From assembly GCA_951812995.1 (NCBI GenBank), contig CATOTD010000008.1:39653-103652 (forward strand): a stretch of DNA of 64,000 nt, written 5' to 3'. How positions within the stretch are numbered: the first letter of the stretch is position 1; every line of letters begins with the position of its first letter. A program made the position numbers and the translations under genes. Source of the DNA: an uncultured Gammaproteobacteria bacterium (GTDB lineage: Bacteria; Pseudomonadota; Gammaproteobacteria; Eutrophobiales; Eutrophobiaceae). Of the stretch, positions 15,616 to 24,794 are shown piece after piece. The notes beneath the pieces are model-generated. The model saw nothing but the letters and a program-made list of their open reading frames with translations. It was not told the origin of the DNA and did not search any database.

Positions 15616-15978
15616 ATGAACGAAAAATCACCTGATGCGACCGAGGTTCAGACCATGTGGTCTGAAAGCTTACTTGAAATTCTCTACGTCAGCTTAAGAA
15701 AGGATAAAGAGGATGATGTGATAAAAGAGGTCATCAACGACCTTCATGCAAAAAAATATGATGATGAATACATTATCAATAAAGTCAACCAGAAAGTAGG
15801 CTTGGCGGCGGGCAAACGTGTGACGGCAATAATAGCAGGTAGAGCGTATAGTAGCCCCGCTAAAGCGCAGAAAGGCAAACCATTAAGTGCGGCCGCGCAG
15901 GTTAGAGCAAAATTGGCAAAAAAACGTTCAGACGTTGGCTTGATAGAAAAAATTAAAGATTTTTTCGGTTTGAATTGA
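15616..15978 (+). CDS. Small conserved hypothetical protein
   Basis: A 120-residue soluble protein starts at the ATG at 15616, preceded by GAGGGGG about ten bases upstream; a GTG at 15598 is the alternative. The N-terminal half is acidic and helical (KDKEDDVIKEVINDL), and the C-terminal third is rich in Ala and Lys (SAAAQVRAKLAKKR) and ends IKDFFGLN. There is no signal peptide or membrane segment. It converges on the FHA gene with two bases between the stops. I do not recognise a family. Confidence 0.6.
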   Translation: MNEKSPDATEVQTMWSESLLEILYVSLRKDKEDDVIKEVINDLHAKKYDDEYIINKVNQKVGLAAGKRVTAIIAGRAYSSPAKAQKGKPLSAAAQVRAKLAKKRSDVGLIEKIKDFFGLN

Positions 15979-15980
15979 GT

Positions 15981-16865
15981 CTAGAATGTATGACTCTTTA
16001 GATACTTGGCTGGAAGATAGGTCCCGTGCGCTGATAAATCAGTTAAATACAACGTATTAGTATCATCTGCTTCGATTATCAGATGTATACGTGAAATATC
16101 CCTTAGATTTGGATTCATCAAAATATCATTACTGTCCCGACCGATTACATTTTTACCAACCTTCAGATCATGGTTCCGCTCGGCTTCATCAATAAACTTA
16201 CAACCTGATTCGTTGGCAGTAATTCTGCATGAATTTTTAGAGAGCCAGAGTATAATTTTTTTGTCGGCTTTCATCCTGATGGTCACGTTTTCGCCCTTGG
16301 GCATTTTTTGCATCTCATCGTTTTGATATTGACCCGTAGCGGTATTAGACAGTGCCGCATCGTCCAATATAAGCACACCTTTGGATTTAGCATCCACCCC
16401 CATGCTGTTTGCCGAGGCAACTGATTTTCCGTATTTTTTCTTTTCGTAATAAAGGTACCTGATTATTTCCTGTCGAGATGAGAGGTACTGCATATATTTT
16501 GCCAGCGCAACTCGCCGGAATTCGTTTAATTCGTCACCGCCATTATGCAGTGCGCCAATAATCGATCGCCAGTCATGGTCCTGAGAAAAAATATGGGACT
16601 CTATTTCGCGCAAGGTACGATTGATGCCGTTTGGGTCTTCGATCGATTTTGACAGGATGGAGATAAAGCGCTTTTCCATATTTTTGATAGCACGCGCCTC
16701 TTTTTTTAGTTCATCAATGGAAAACTTCACCATCGTGGCAATTTTTTTTTCAGGTACGGATGTGCGGCCCGCGAGACTAAACTCAAAGTCGGCGAGCGAG
16801 CTGAATTTGAGGCTTTTTTCACCAATGGTAATTTCTATGGGTTTAGAAAAAAAATCATTCAGCAT
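15981..16865 (-). CDS. FHA-domain protein
   Basis: A 294-residue cytoplasmic protein with a forkhead-associated domain at the C-terminus. The motif series GRDSND, ISRIHLIIE and LTDLSAHGTYL (residues about 225-285) matches the GR, SxxH and NG-T phosphothreonine-binding positions, with HGT in place of NGT. The first 220 residues are mostly helical and charged, with no recognised domain. FHA proteins usually read Ser/Thr kinase signals, but no kinase or phosphatase gene is in the window. Its AT-rich upstream region leads into a pentamer array. Confidence 0.72.
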   Translation of the reverse strand: MLNDFFSKPIEITIGEKSLKFSSLADFEFSLAGRTSVPEKKIATMVKFSIDELKKEARAIKNMEKRFISILSKSIEDPNGINRTLREIESHIFSQDHDWRSIIGALHNGGDELNEFRRVALAKYMQYLSSRQEIIRYLYYEKKKYGKSVASANSMGVDAKSKGVLILDDAALSNTATGQYQNDEMQKMPKGENVTIRMKADKKIILWLSKNSCRITANESGCKFIDEAERNHDLKVGKNVIGRDSNDILMNPNLRDISRIHLIIEADDTNTLYLTDLSAHGTYLPAKYLKSHTF

Positions 16866-17191
16866 TTTTATTAACTATCTCATTTTGCATGTTGTTGATT
16901 CAGTTTGACTTATATTATATAAGGCTGTATACAAAAAAATATGCGATGTAGTTCACATTTTTATTCATGGCAATGTGTCGTATTGACGCATGACTGACTG
17001 TCAAAATTCAGTAAAGTGACTGCCTTAAATATACAAATGTAATTTCTCGTTCTCCAAAATTTCTTTGCGCTAGGGCGGGTCGGGATGGACAATGTTGCCA
17101 TGTCCAGCAGATACGCGGTCGTATTATAAAGCATTTACCTGATGCCAGGTGATGCCGACTATCTATGCATCGCAAGTGTGTGCGGTGGCCG
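16866..17191. other. Divergent intergenic region, FHA gene / cytochrome c
   Basis: No gene was found. The first 150 bp are AT-rich and presumably hold the FHA promoter on the minus strand. The remainder leads into the C-rich pentamer array, after which the cytochrome gene starts on the plus strand. Confidence 0.5.
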
Positions 17192-17340
17192 CTCAACCCA
17201 GCCCGACCCCGCTTGACCCGACTCTGCCCACGCCCAGCCCGACCTTGCTTGACTCGGCCCCGCTCAACCCGGCCCGGCCTGGCTCCGCTCAACCTCGCCC
17301 CGCCCGATCCGACCCCACGCTTGACCCGACCCCCGGCCAA
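17192..17340 (+). repeat. Pentamer repeat array 1 (RACYC on + strand)
   Basis: About 150 bp of degenerate 5-bp units such as CGACC, CAACC, CGACT, CAGCC and CGGCC, with C-rich bias on the plus strand. It lies between the FHA gene and the cytochrome c gene. Both strands give long spurious frames of Pro/Arg/Thr or Gly/Arg, which are not genes. Confidence 0.8.
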
Positions 17341-17460
17341 TTACAACGCATCACCCGGCACATTCTCACAAAGAGTTTCCACAAATACGGACAATAGGTA
17401 TACTTCGTTTTCAATATAACAACACTTTGAAATTCGGGCGATTACCTCTGAGGATACACA

Positions 17461-18282
17461 ATGAGTAAAGAACAAGATCAGATATTTTTCAGAAATTTTT
17501 CATTAGTGCTTGGCTTGATTGTCGTGATGATGGTGACATTCTTTGTCATTGCCCGGCTTGTTGCCACAGACGATGAGGCAGAAGCCAGGATGCGTGCGGC
17601 CAAGGTAGCCAAGCTCACTGAGCCTGTAGGGCAGGTCGTTATCGCAGGTGCTACGGTCGCAGATGATAGGGTGGCCGCTAGTGATGGGGCGGCGACGAGC
17701 GATATGGGCAAGACAGTTTACGATGGTGTCTGTGCTAATTGCCACAGCATCCCGGCACTGGCCGCGATGATCCCACAAACGGGCGATGCGGCCGCTTGGG
17801 AAGCCCGTATGGAAAAAGGCATGGCGACGCTCTATGCGAATGCGATCAATGGTTTTGTCGGCGAAATGGGCATGATGCCTGCCAGAGGTAGCAATCCAGA
17901 ACTCACAGATGATGAGGTAAAAGCAGCGGTAGATTATATTGTAGGGCAGCTTGACACAGCTACAAACGCATCACTTGATACATCTACAAGTGCATCCGTT
18001 GATGCCGCGCCCGCCGCAGATAATGCGCCAGGTAAGGCTGTTTATGACGGTTTGTGCGCTAATTGTCATGGTATTGCCGCATTGGCGTCAATGGTTCCGC
18101 AAACAGGCACGGCGGCAGCTTGGGAAGCCCGTATCGAAAAAGGTATGGCGACACTCTATGCAAATGCGATCAATGGTATTGTCGGCGAGATGGGCATGAT
18201 GCCTGCCAGAGGTGGTAATCCGGAACTCACGGATGATGATGTAAAAGCAGCGGTAGATTACATGATAAAACAAATACAATAA
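17461..18282 (+). CDS. Membrane-anchored dihaem cytochrome c (c5-like)
   Basis: The 273-residue protein has one N-terminal membrane segment (about 14-36), which anchors it in the inner membrane with the haem domains in the periplasm. Two class I cytochrome c domains follow, with CANCH motifs at C91-H95 and C199-H203 and a GMMPARG loop in each that supplies the axial Met. The two domains are close copies (EKGMATLYANAING in both), joined by a Ser/Ala/Thr linker, so the gene arose by internal duplication of a c5-like domain. The likely role is electron carriage to a terminal oxidase or from a dehydrogenase. It stands alone, upstream of a pentamer array. Confidence 0.85.
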   Translation: MSKEQDQIFFRNFSLVLGLIVVMMVTFFVIARLVATDDEAEARMRAAKVAKLTEPVGQVVIAGATVADDRVAASDGAATSDMGKTVYDGVCANCHSIPALAAMIPQTGDAAAWEARMEKGMATLYANAINGFVGEMGMMPARGSNPELTDDEVKAAVDYIVGQLDTATNASLDTSTSASVDAAPAADNAPGKAVYDGLCANCHGIAALASMVPQTGTAAAWEARIEKGMATLYANAINGIVGEMGMMPARGGNPELTDDDVKAAVDYMIKQIQ

Positions 18283-18417
18283 GACGCGCCTTTAGAAATA
18301 GTCGAATATTTAATAGAACGGAACCGCTTAATCAGCCAAGGAATGGTTTTCTGATGAGGGTTTTCTGATAGTCGTCGCCGTAGCTTTATGCGGCGGCATT
18401 GACCATAAGCCTGTAGC

Positions 18418-18497
18418 GACCCACGCCCAACTCGACCCGGCCCAACTCAACCCGACCCCGCTTGACCTCGCCCCGCTCAACTCGATCCAACCCAACT
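18418..18497 (+). repeat. Pentamer repeat array 2, left part (split by IS-A)
   Basis: Degenerate 5-bp units (CAACT, CGACC, CAACC, CGCTC) run up to the IS-A insertion point and resume at 19797. The last four bases, AACT, are duplicated on the other side of IS-A. Confidence 0.78.
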
Positions 18498-19796
18498 GGA
18501 GACCTCGAACAACGCTGATTCTGGATGGGTTTTGACGCGAGCACCAGTCGTTGTCACCCGCATAGTGGGTGTGAAGGTCAAGGTCGGTGGTATTTGAGGC
18601 TGTGTTGCGCTGTTTGGGACTGCCAGGGCGGGTATTTCCGGAATTTGGGCGGAGTCAGGCTGTGGCCTGTCGTCGCTCGTGGAAGATGAGACGGCGGAAG
18701 TTGTAGCTCAGGTTGGCCATGGTCATGCGGGCCTTCGCACGGGTTTGGCCGATTGAGCGGATGGTCAGAGCCATGGGCCCTTTCTCGTAGCCGAACACAG
18801 GCGCGGATGGCGGAGCGTGTCGCGTTGCCCCGACGAATATGCCTGGCCATGGGTTTGCCGCGTGGCTTCTTGCGGTGAATGTGTGAGCGGTACCCTTGCG
18901 CCTTCAGCCAAGCCTCATTCCTGGCCGAGCGGTACCCGGTATCAGCCCAAACCGCCTTCGAGCTGTTTGTCTCGTCCAGAACCGAGGAGCGTTCATGCCC
19001 GTCGTAGCGAGCCGCATTCGTGCCAGTCTCACCCCGGATGAAGCGCCATTTGCGGTCAATGGACACGTGGTTCTTGTAACCAAAGTGCGGAACCGAAATA
19101 TCGACAAGGCCAGTATCCTCCTCACCCTCCTTGGTCGTCTTGGCCTTTGAATACTTGACCGTCCAACGTGCATCGGTGTCTTTCTGCGCTGCCTTGGACA
19201 GATCATCGGGCCAGATGTCAGACGCGGCCTCACCTGCCTTGGCGCGCGCTTTCTCTTCTTTCGTCATCCGCTGGCGCGGGGCAGAGACCAACGTGGCATC
19301 CACAATCTGACCGCCGGTGGGTTTGTATCCCCGCGCGCAGAGCTGAGCTTCAAACGCGGCAAACAGGGCCTTGAAGACACACGCCTGGGTCAGCTTCTCT
19401 CTGAAAAGCCAGATCGTCTTCTGATCAGGTGTCGGCTCCCCGATTTGAAATCCCAGGAACCGCAACCAACTGAAACGGTCACGAATGAGAAACTCCATCC
19501 GCTCATCGCTCAGATTGTGCATCGAGGCCAACACCAGCACCTTGAACATCACAACTGCATCATAGGGCGGGCGACCACCTTTGGGACGTTCCCCATAGCC
19601 AAGTGCTTCAACAAGAACTGGGCGAAACACTTCGAAATCAACGTGCCGCTCCAAAACCTCAAGCGGATCTCCCATCGCCGAAAGCCGCGCCAAATGATCC
19701 GTCAAATCAAACAATCCAGGTGCGTGCATAAACAAAATCCTCCCACATCAAGTGAATCAGACCGTACCACAAAATGCACGGTTTTTAGAGGCTTCC
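18498..19796 (-). mobile_element. IS-A copy 3, complete, inside a pentamer array
   Basis: A complete 1299-bp copy on the minus strand. It has a clean 4-bp target duplication: AACT at 18494-18497 and AACT at 19797-19800. The terminal repeats are as in copy 2. It splits pentamer array 2, whose CAACT units contain the target sequence. Confidence 0.9.
18578..19735 (-). pseudogene. IS-A transposase, copy 3 (lacks catalytic Glu region)
   Basis: The 385-codon frame is almost identical to copy 2, with IVDATLV and AVWADTGYRS. The same deletion after NATRSAIRA removes the segment expected to contain the catalytic Glu and puts the true C-terminus out of frame. The start is MFMHAPGLFDL; a GGAGG ribosome site lies eight bases upstream of its ATG. 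Confidence 0.8.
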
Positions 19797-19865
19797 AACT
19801 TGACCCACGCCCAACTCAACCCGACTTGACTTGGCCCCGCTCGACCCGACCCCACTTGACCCACG
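19797..19865 (+). repeat. Pentamer repeat array 2, right part
   Basis: This continues the array broken by IS-A copy 3, with the same 5-bp periodicity and C-rich plus strand. It ends about 110 bp before the stop codon of the TRAP binding-protein gene. Confidence 0.75.
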
Positions 19866-19974
19866 CATCGCGCGGCGGCAAACTTAGTTGCATCTCTCAT
19901 CAAATCCTCAGATATCCTGTAAGTAGATAATTTACGCCGTATTCGGGTTGGGCATTGCTTAAAGTGGGTGGTCA

Positions 19975-21078
19975 TTATTCTAATCTCAAGCTGGCCTGAT
20001 AAGATTCTTCCGATATTTTATCCCAACCCTCATAGCTGGCACGAAAGGCCGCATAGGCATCATAAACCCGTTTGAACTTTGGATTGGCCGCCGCCTCTTC
20101 AGCCAAGGTTGCTTTGCTTGTGCGCTTCAAGTCAGACAAGACTGCTTCTGGAAATTCCAGAATCTGTACGGTTTGTTTTGTCTTGAGTTCTTTTAAGGCC
20201 TGTTGATTATGAAATTCCATCTGTGCATAAATCCATTCACTGGTGGCGGCCGCTGCTGTCTCAACCATTTTTTGTAAATCCGTTGGCAATAATGCCCATT
20301 TTGTATGATTGATCATCAGCTCAAAGACGGTGCCGGGTTCATGCCAACCTGGATAATAATAAAACTTGGCCGCACGGTTTAGACCCAACCGCAGGTCGTG
20401 AAATGGTCCGACCCATTCAGTTGCATCGATGGTGCCGCGTTCAAGCGCCGTGTAAACCTCACTACCCGCCATTAACACAGGGTTCCCCCCCGCCTTTTTA
20501 AGGACCTTGCCGCCCAGCCCTGGGATGCGCATACGCAAACCTTTAATGTCTTCCATCGAGTTGATTTGCTTGTTAAACCAACCGCCCATTTGCACGCCGG
20601 TATTACCCATCGGCAACACCTTTAAGTTGAATGGTTTATAAATCTCGTTCCAGAGTTCGAGTCCACCCGCATTATACAACCAGGCCGTCATGCCTTTGGC
20701 GGTCATGCCAAATGGGACCGAAGAAAAAAACTGCGCCTCGGGCACTTTTCCGGCCCAGTAATAGGGCGAGCCATGTCCCATTTCCACCACGCCATTTGAT
20801 ACCGCGTCAAACACCTGTAATGCGGGTACGAGCTCACCGCCCGCATAGACATGAATATCTAGTCGCCCACGACTCATTAACCGCACATCATCAGCAAACC
20901 GCTCAGCACCCTCTTGAAAGATGGGGAAATTCGCAGGCCAGGTCGTCGCCATCTCCCATTTAAACTGTTGTGCAAGATCGGCGTTGCCTTCGCCATTAAC
21001 CGCGACATCAGAGGCACCCCCACAAGCGGTTAAAAGGGTGGTGAGTAATACATAAAAAAATAGTTTGTGTTGAGTCAT
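19975..21078 (-). CDS. TRAP transporter substrate-binding lipoprotein (DctP family)
   Basis: A 367-residue periplasmic solute receptor. The N-terminus is a lipoprotein signal with lipobox LLTAC and Cys19 as the lipidated residue. The mature part is of the DctP/TakP type: WPANFPIFQEGAERFADDV, GLRMRIPGLGGKV (the conserved Arg that binds the substrate carboxylate) and TEWVGPFHD. Relatives bind 2-oxo acids or similar carboxylates; the ligand here is not known. The membrane subunits DctQ and DctM are absent from the window, so it is an orphan here. Lipid anchoring is less common than free periplasmic location in this family. Confidence 0.85.
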   Translation of the reverse strand: MTQHKLFFYVLLTTLLTACGGASDVAVNGEGNADLAQQFKWEMATTWPANFPIFQEGAERFADDVRLMSRGRLDIHVYAGGELVPALQVFDAVSNGVVEMGHGSPYYWAGKVPEAQFFSSVPFGMTAKGMTAWLYNAGGLELWNEIYKPFNLKVLPMGNTGVQMGGWFNKQINSMEDIKGLRMRIPGLGGKVLKKAGGNPVLMAGSEVYTALERGTIDATEWVGPFHDLRLGLNRAAKFYYYPGWHEPGTVFELMINHTKWALLPTDLQKMVETAAAATSEWIYAQMEFHNQQALKELKTKQTVQILEFPEAVLSDLKRTSKATLAEEAAANPKFKRVYDAYAAFRASYEGWDKISEESYQASLRLE

Positions 21079-21167
21079 ATTCTTGTTACCTTTTAATAAG
21101 TTCTATTATCGGATCTGCTTGTTGTAACGACTATGGTACTGGCTATTGCCGCGTCTTAAAGGCCGCT

Positions 21168-23339
21168 TCAGGCAGATTGCAGGTTGGCAAAACTCACCAG
21201 CAACCACTTGCATCCGGCCTGTTCAAAGTTGACCTGAACACGCGCCTGTCCACCACTGCCTTCAAGATTAAGCACAACACCTTCACCAAACTTGGCATGT
21301 GCGACTCGTTGGCCGAGCACCAAAGCGCCATCACGCTTGGCCGCAGTGACTTTTTTTCTGCTAAATAGTGAGTCAGTCACACTACTGCCCAGACGAATAT
21401 TATGGCGTAGCTCCGGCGGGATTTCATTTATGAACCGTGACGGTTGCGGGTAATAATCGGTGCCATGCAGGCGCCGATGCTGTGTGTGCGTTAATGTCAG
21501 CGTCTTTTTAGCGCGGGTGATGCCGACGTAGCAAAGTCGGCGTTCTTCTTCAAGGTGCATTAAATCCTCACTGCTGCGCTGATGCGGAAACAGGCCTTCT
21601 TCCATGCCGACTAAATACACATCAGGAAACTCCAGCCCCTTGGCTGAATGCAAGGTCATCATGTGCACACAGTCGGTGCTGTCGCCCGCTTGCATCTCGC
21701 CGGATTCTAACGCTGCATGCGCCATAAAGGCAGACAGGGCATCCATCTCGGCCAATTCTGCTTCATAATCAACCTTAAATTCATCGGCGGCTGTGACCAA
21801 TTCTTCCAGGTTCTCAATCCGTGCCAGGCCTTTTTCACCCGGTTCTTTTTGAAAGTGTTCGATTAAACCACTTGCTTTAATAACCGTGTCGATATATTCA
21901 CCTAAGGTTGCGGTTGAGGCTGTCTCCGCCAGCGACAGTTTTTGCATCAGCTTGGTAAATTGTGCCAGCGCATTCAAGGCGCGGGCATTTAATAATTTAT
22001 GCGTCAGTACCTGCTGTATGGCCTGCCATAGGGAACAATTATCGCGCTTTGCCACAGTGCGTAATTCTGCAACGGTCCGATTGCCGATGCCGCGCGTTGG
22101 TGTATTGATTATCCTTTCCAACGAGGTATCGTCATCTTGAAAACGAGTAAGACGCACATAGGCCAGTGCCGTTTTAATTTCAGCACGTTCATAAAACCGC
22201 ATACCACCATATACGCGGTACGGTATGCGTGCTTGCATCAAGGCCTCTTCAATGACGCGCGACTGCGCACTGACACGATATAAGATAGCGTAATCATTAA
22301 ATGGCTTGCCTTGTTCGGGCGCTTGTTTTATCTGGTCAATAACATAACGTGCTTCATCGGTTTCGTTATAGGCCAAATAAACATCGACAGGATAACCGGT
22401 TTCACCTTTAGTCCAGAGGTCTTTGCCTAAACGCGCACTGTTGTTTGCTATGAGTTCATTTGCGGCCTTGAGAATGGTTGCGGTTGATCGATAGTTTTGT
22501 TCAAGTTTTAACAGTTTCACATTGTTAAAATCACGTTCAAAGGCCTGCATGTTTTCTACGCGCGCGCCGCGCCAACTGTAGATTGACTGATCATCATCAC
22601 CCACAGCAAACAAGGTGCCAGCAGGCCCCACTAATAATCTTAACCAACTGTATTGCAGTGTGTTGGTATCTTGAAACTCATCGACCAATACATGACTGAA
22701 GCGGTGCTGATAATGTTCACGCAAGGCACCTTGTGTACGAAATAATTCAACCGTACGTAAGAGTAATTCAGCGAAATCAACCAGCCCTGAACGTTCGCAT
22801 GTTGCTTGATAGGTTGCATAAATCTGTACCATTTGTGCGGTGGTCATATCACCATGGTCATCAATATGTTCGGGTCGGAGACCTTCGTCCTTACGCGCAT
22901 TAATAAACCATTGTGCTTCTCTTGGCGGGTATCGTGCTTCATCAAGCGGCATCTGGCGGATCAAGCGGCGGATCGTGCGGAATTGCTCTTCGCTGTCCAT
23001 GATTTGAAAATCCTGGGACAGGTTTGCTTCTTGCCAGTGTGTACGTAATATGCGATGCGCCAGACTATGGAAGGTGCCCACCCACATGCCACGCATTGAT
23101 AGACCGGATAAATGTTCAATTCTTGCGCGCATCTCGGCGGCCGTCTTATTGGTAAAGGTGACGGCCATAATACTGTAGGGACTAGCCGACCCGGTTTCGA
23201 TATACCAGGCAATACGATGCACCAGGACCCGCGTTTTGCCACTGCCGGCACCGGCCAATATCAGCATATTAGCCGCGGGTGTACCGACAACAGCGCGTTG
23301 CTCAGAATTTAAGGGGTTTAATATGTGTGAAATATCCAT
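21168..23339 (-). CDS. uvrD: DNA helicase II, UvrD/Rep family
   Basis: A 3'-5' SF1A helicase that unwinds nicked DNA in nucleotide excision and mismatch repair. The protein has 723 residues, the standard length. Motifs: Walker A AGAGSGKT at 29-36, DEFQDTN (motif II), GDDDQSIYSWRGA (motif III), QNYRST (motif IV), TLHSAKGLEF (motif V) and VGITRAKK (motif VI). The C-terminal Tudor-like domain (RVAHAKFGEGVVLNLEG) that contacts RNA polymerase is present, which supports UvrD over Rep or PcrA. It is transcribed divergently from pmbA across 96 bp. Confidence 0.93.
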   Translation of the reverse strand: MDISHILNPLNSEQRAVVGTPAANMLILAGAGSGKTRVLVHRIAWYIETGSASPYSIMAVTFTNKTAAEMRARIEHLSGLSMRGMWVGTFHSLAHRILRTHWQEANLSQDFQIMDSEEQFRTIRRLIRQMPLDEARYPPREAQWFINARKDEGLRPEHIDDHGDMTTAQMVQIYATYQATCERSGLVDFAELLLRTVELFRTQGALREHYQHRFSHVLVDEFQDTNTLQYSWLRLLVGPAGTLFAVGDDDQSIYSWRGARVENMQAFERDFNNVKLLKLEQNYRSTATILKAANELIANNSARLGKDLWTKGETGYPVDVYLAYNETDEARYVIDQIKQAPEQGKPFNDYAILYRVSAQSRVIEEALMQARIPYRVYGGMRFYERAEIKTALAYVRLTRFQDDDTSLERIINTPTRGIGNRTVAELRTVAKRDNCSLWQAIQQVLTHKLLNARALNALAQFTKLMQKLSLAETASTATLGEYIDTVIKASGLIEHFQKEPGEKGLARIENLEELVTAADEFKVDYEAELAEMDALSAFMAHAALESGEMQAGDSTDCVHMMTLHSAKGLEFPDVYLVGMEEGLFPHQRSSEDLMHLEEERRLCYVGITRAKKTLTLTHTQHRRLHGTDYYPQPSRFINEIPPELRHNIRLGSSVTDSLFSRKKVTAAKRDGALVLGQRVAHAKFGEGVVLNLEGSGGQARVQVNFEQAGCKWLLVSFANLQSA

Positions 23340-23435
23340 CTGGTCATTGTACGCATATACAGCATACTATTAAATTAAAGTGCTAAATGACGTGGCCTGA
23401 ATGTTAGAATAAGCAATTTTGAAATATAAAATAAT
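23340..23435. promoter_or_regulatory. Divergent promoter region uvrD/pmbA
   Basis: 96 AT-rich bp between two divergent starts must hold both promoters. I see no clear LexA-type CTG-N10-CAG operator. Confidence 0.35.
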
Positions 23436-24785
23436 ATGGAAGATATCAACACAAACGCATTATCGGAAAGTAGAGATGATCTCACGCGCATTATCGACTT
23501 GGTTTTAACGCAGGCAAAGGCCATGGGTGCCAGCGCGGCAGAAGCCGATATTGGTGCGGGTGCGGGTTTGTCTGCCAATGTTCGCAAAGGTGAGGTTGAT
23601 AAACTCGAATATGAACGCGACAAGGGATTGGGTGTCACCGTGTATATTAACGGCCAAAAAGGCAGTGCCAGTAGCTCGGATTTCAGTGATGCGGCATTGA
23701 AAAAATCGGTACAGGCGGCGGTCAATATTGCACAACAGGCAGGTCGTGACGAATGCGCCGGGTTGGCAGAGCCTGAGTTTATGGCAACAGCGATACCGGA
23801 TCTTGATTTGTATCATCCTTGGCCGATTGCGCCAGAAGCTGCTATCAAGCTGGCCATTGAATGTGAGCAGGCGGCCTATGCCTGCGATAAGCGTATTGTA
23901 AACACTGATGGCACGGTGGTCAGTACCTATTCAGGCATCAATCTTTATGGCAATAGCAATGGTTTTATGGGTGGCTGGAATGGGTCTAGTCATGTGATCG
24001 ATTGCACGGTTATTGCCGAGGGCCGTCAGGGTATGCAGCGCGATGGCTGGTACAGCAAGACGCGCGACTTTAACGAACTCGAATCGGTGCATAATATTAG
24101 TAAAAAAGCCGCAAACAGAACCCTCTCGCGTTTAGACCCACGCAAACTGAAGACGCGACAGGCACCAGTTATTTTTGAAGCACCCGTAGCCGCGGGGCTT
24201 TTTTCGGCGTTCATTACCGCGATAACGGGCGGCAGTCTTTATCGCCGTGCCAGCTTTCTACTCGATAAAAAAGGCGAACAAGTATTCGCCGATCACATCA
24301 ATATTCGCGAACAACCGCATATAAAAAAAGCCTTGGGCAGTGCTCCGTTTGACAACGAGGGTGTCGCAACGCGAGCACGCGATATCGTCAAGCATGGCCT
24401 ATTGCAAGATTATGTGCTCAGCGCCTACGCGGCACGTAAACTCGGCTTACAAACGACTGGCAATGCCGGCGGTGTCCATAATCTCGTCATTGCACCCGGG
24501 CCAAACAATCTAAATACTATGATCAAAGAGATGCACACAGGTTTATTGATAACAGACATGATCGGCTTTGGCGTGAATCAGGTAACAGGCGATTACTCGC
24601 GCGGTGCCTCTGGCTACTGGGTGGAGCAGGGTGAGCTTGCTTATCCAGTAGAAGAGATAACCGTTGCGGGAAATTTAATCGATATGTATAACCATATTAT
24701 AAGCGTCGGCAATGATGTTGACTGGCGCGGTAATATATTAACTGGCTCGGTTCTGATCGATGCCATGACGGTTGCGGGAGGATAA
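23436..24785 (+). CDS. pmbA: Metalloprotease-related protein PmbA (TldE)
   Basis: A 449-residue partner of TldD in the TldD/TldE protease, which trims the antitoxin CcdA and matures modified peptides such as microcin B17. The family landmarks are SSSDFSDAALKKSVQAA in the N-terminal part and GVNQVTGDYSRGASGYWVEQ near the C-terminus. TldE lacks the zinc-binding HExxxH of TldD, and none is seen here. tldD is not in the window. The stop is followed nine bases later by the MoxR ATPase gene, so all four genes to 28723 may be co-transcribed. Confidence 0.92.
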   Translation: MEDINTNALSESRDDLTRIIDLVLTQAKAMGASAAEADIGAGAGLSANVRKGEVDKLEYERDKGLGVTVYINGQKGSASSSDFSDAALKKSVQAAVNIAQQAGRDECAGLAEPEFMATAIPDLDLYHPWPIAPEAAIKLAIECEQAAYACDKRIVNTDGTVVSTYSGINLYGNSNGFMGGWNGSSHVIDCTVIAEGRQGMQRDGWYSKTRDFNELESVHNISKKAANRTLSRLDPRKLKTRQAPVIFEAPVAAGLFSAFITAITGGSLYRRASFLLDKKGEQVFADHINIREQPHIKKALGSAPFDNEGVATRARDIVKHGLLQDYVLSAYAARKLGLQTTGNAGGVHNLVIAPGPNNLNTMIKEMHTGLLITDMIGFGVNQVTGDYSRGASGYWVEQGELAYPVEEITVAGNLIDMYNHIISVGNDVDWRGNILTGSVLIDAMTVAGG

Positions 24786-24794
24786 ATACCAACT

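Noticed and set aside
17008..17340. Gly/Arg-rich and Pro/Thr-rich frames over the pentamer array
   Set aside because: The frames come from the 5-bp repeat read in all phases; there is no start signal and no domain.
17192..17340. Pentamer arrays as telomere-like or plasmid iteron sequences
   Set aside because: The units are too degenerate and dispersed among house-keeping genes, and no replication initiator gene is nearby.
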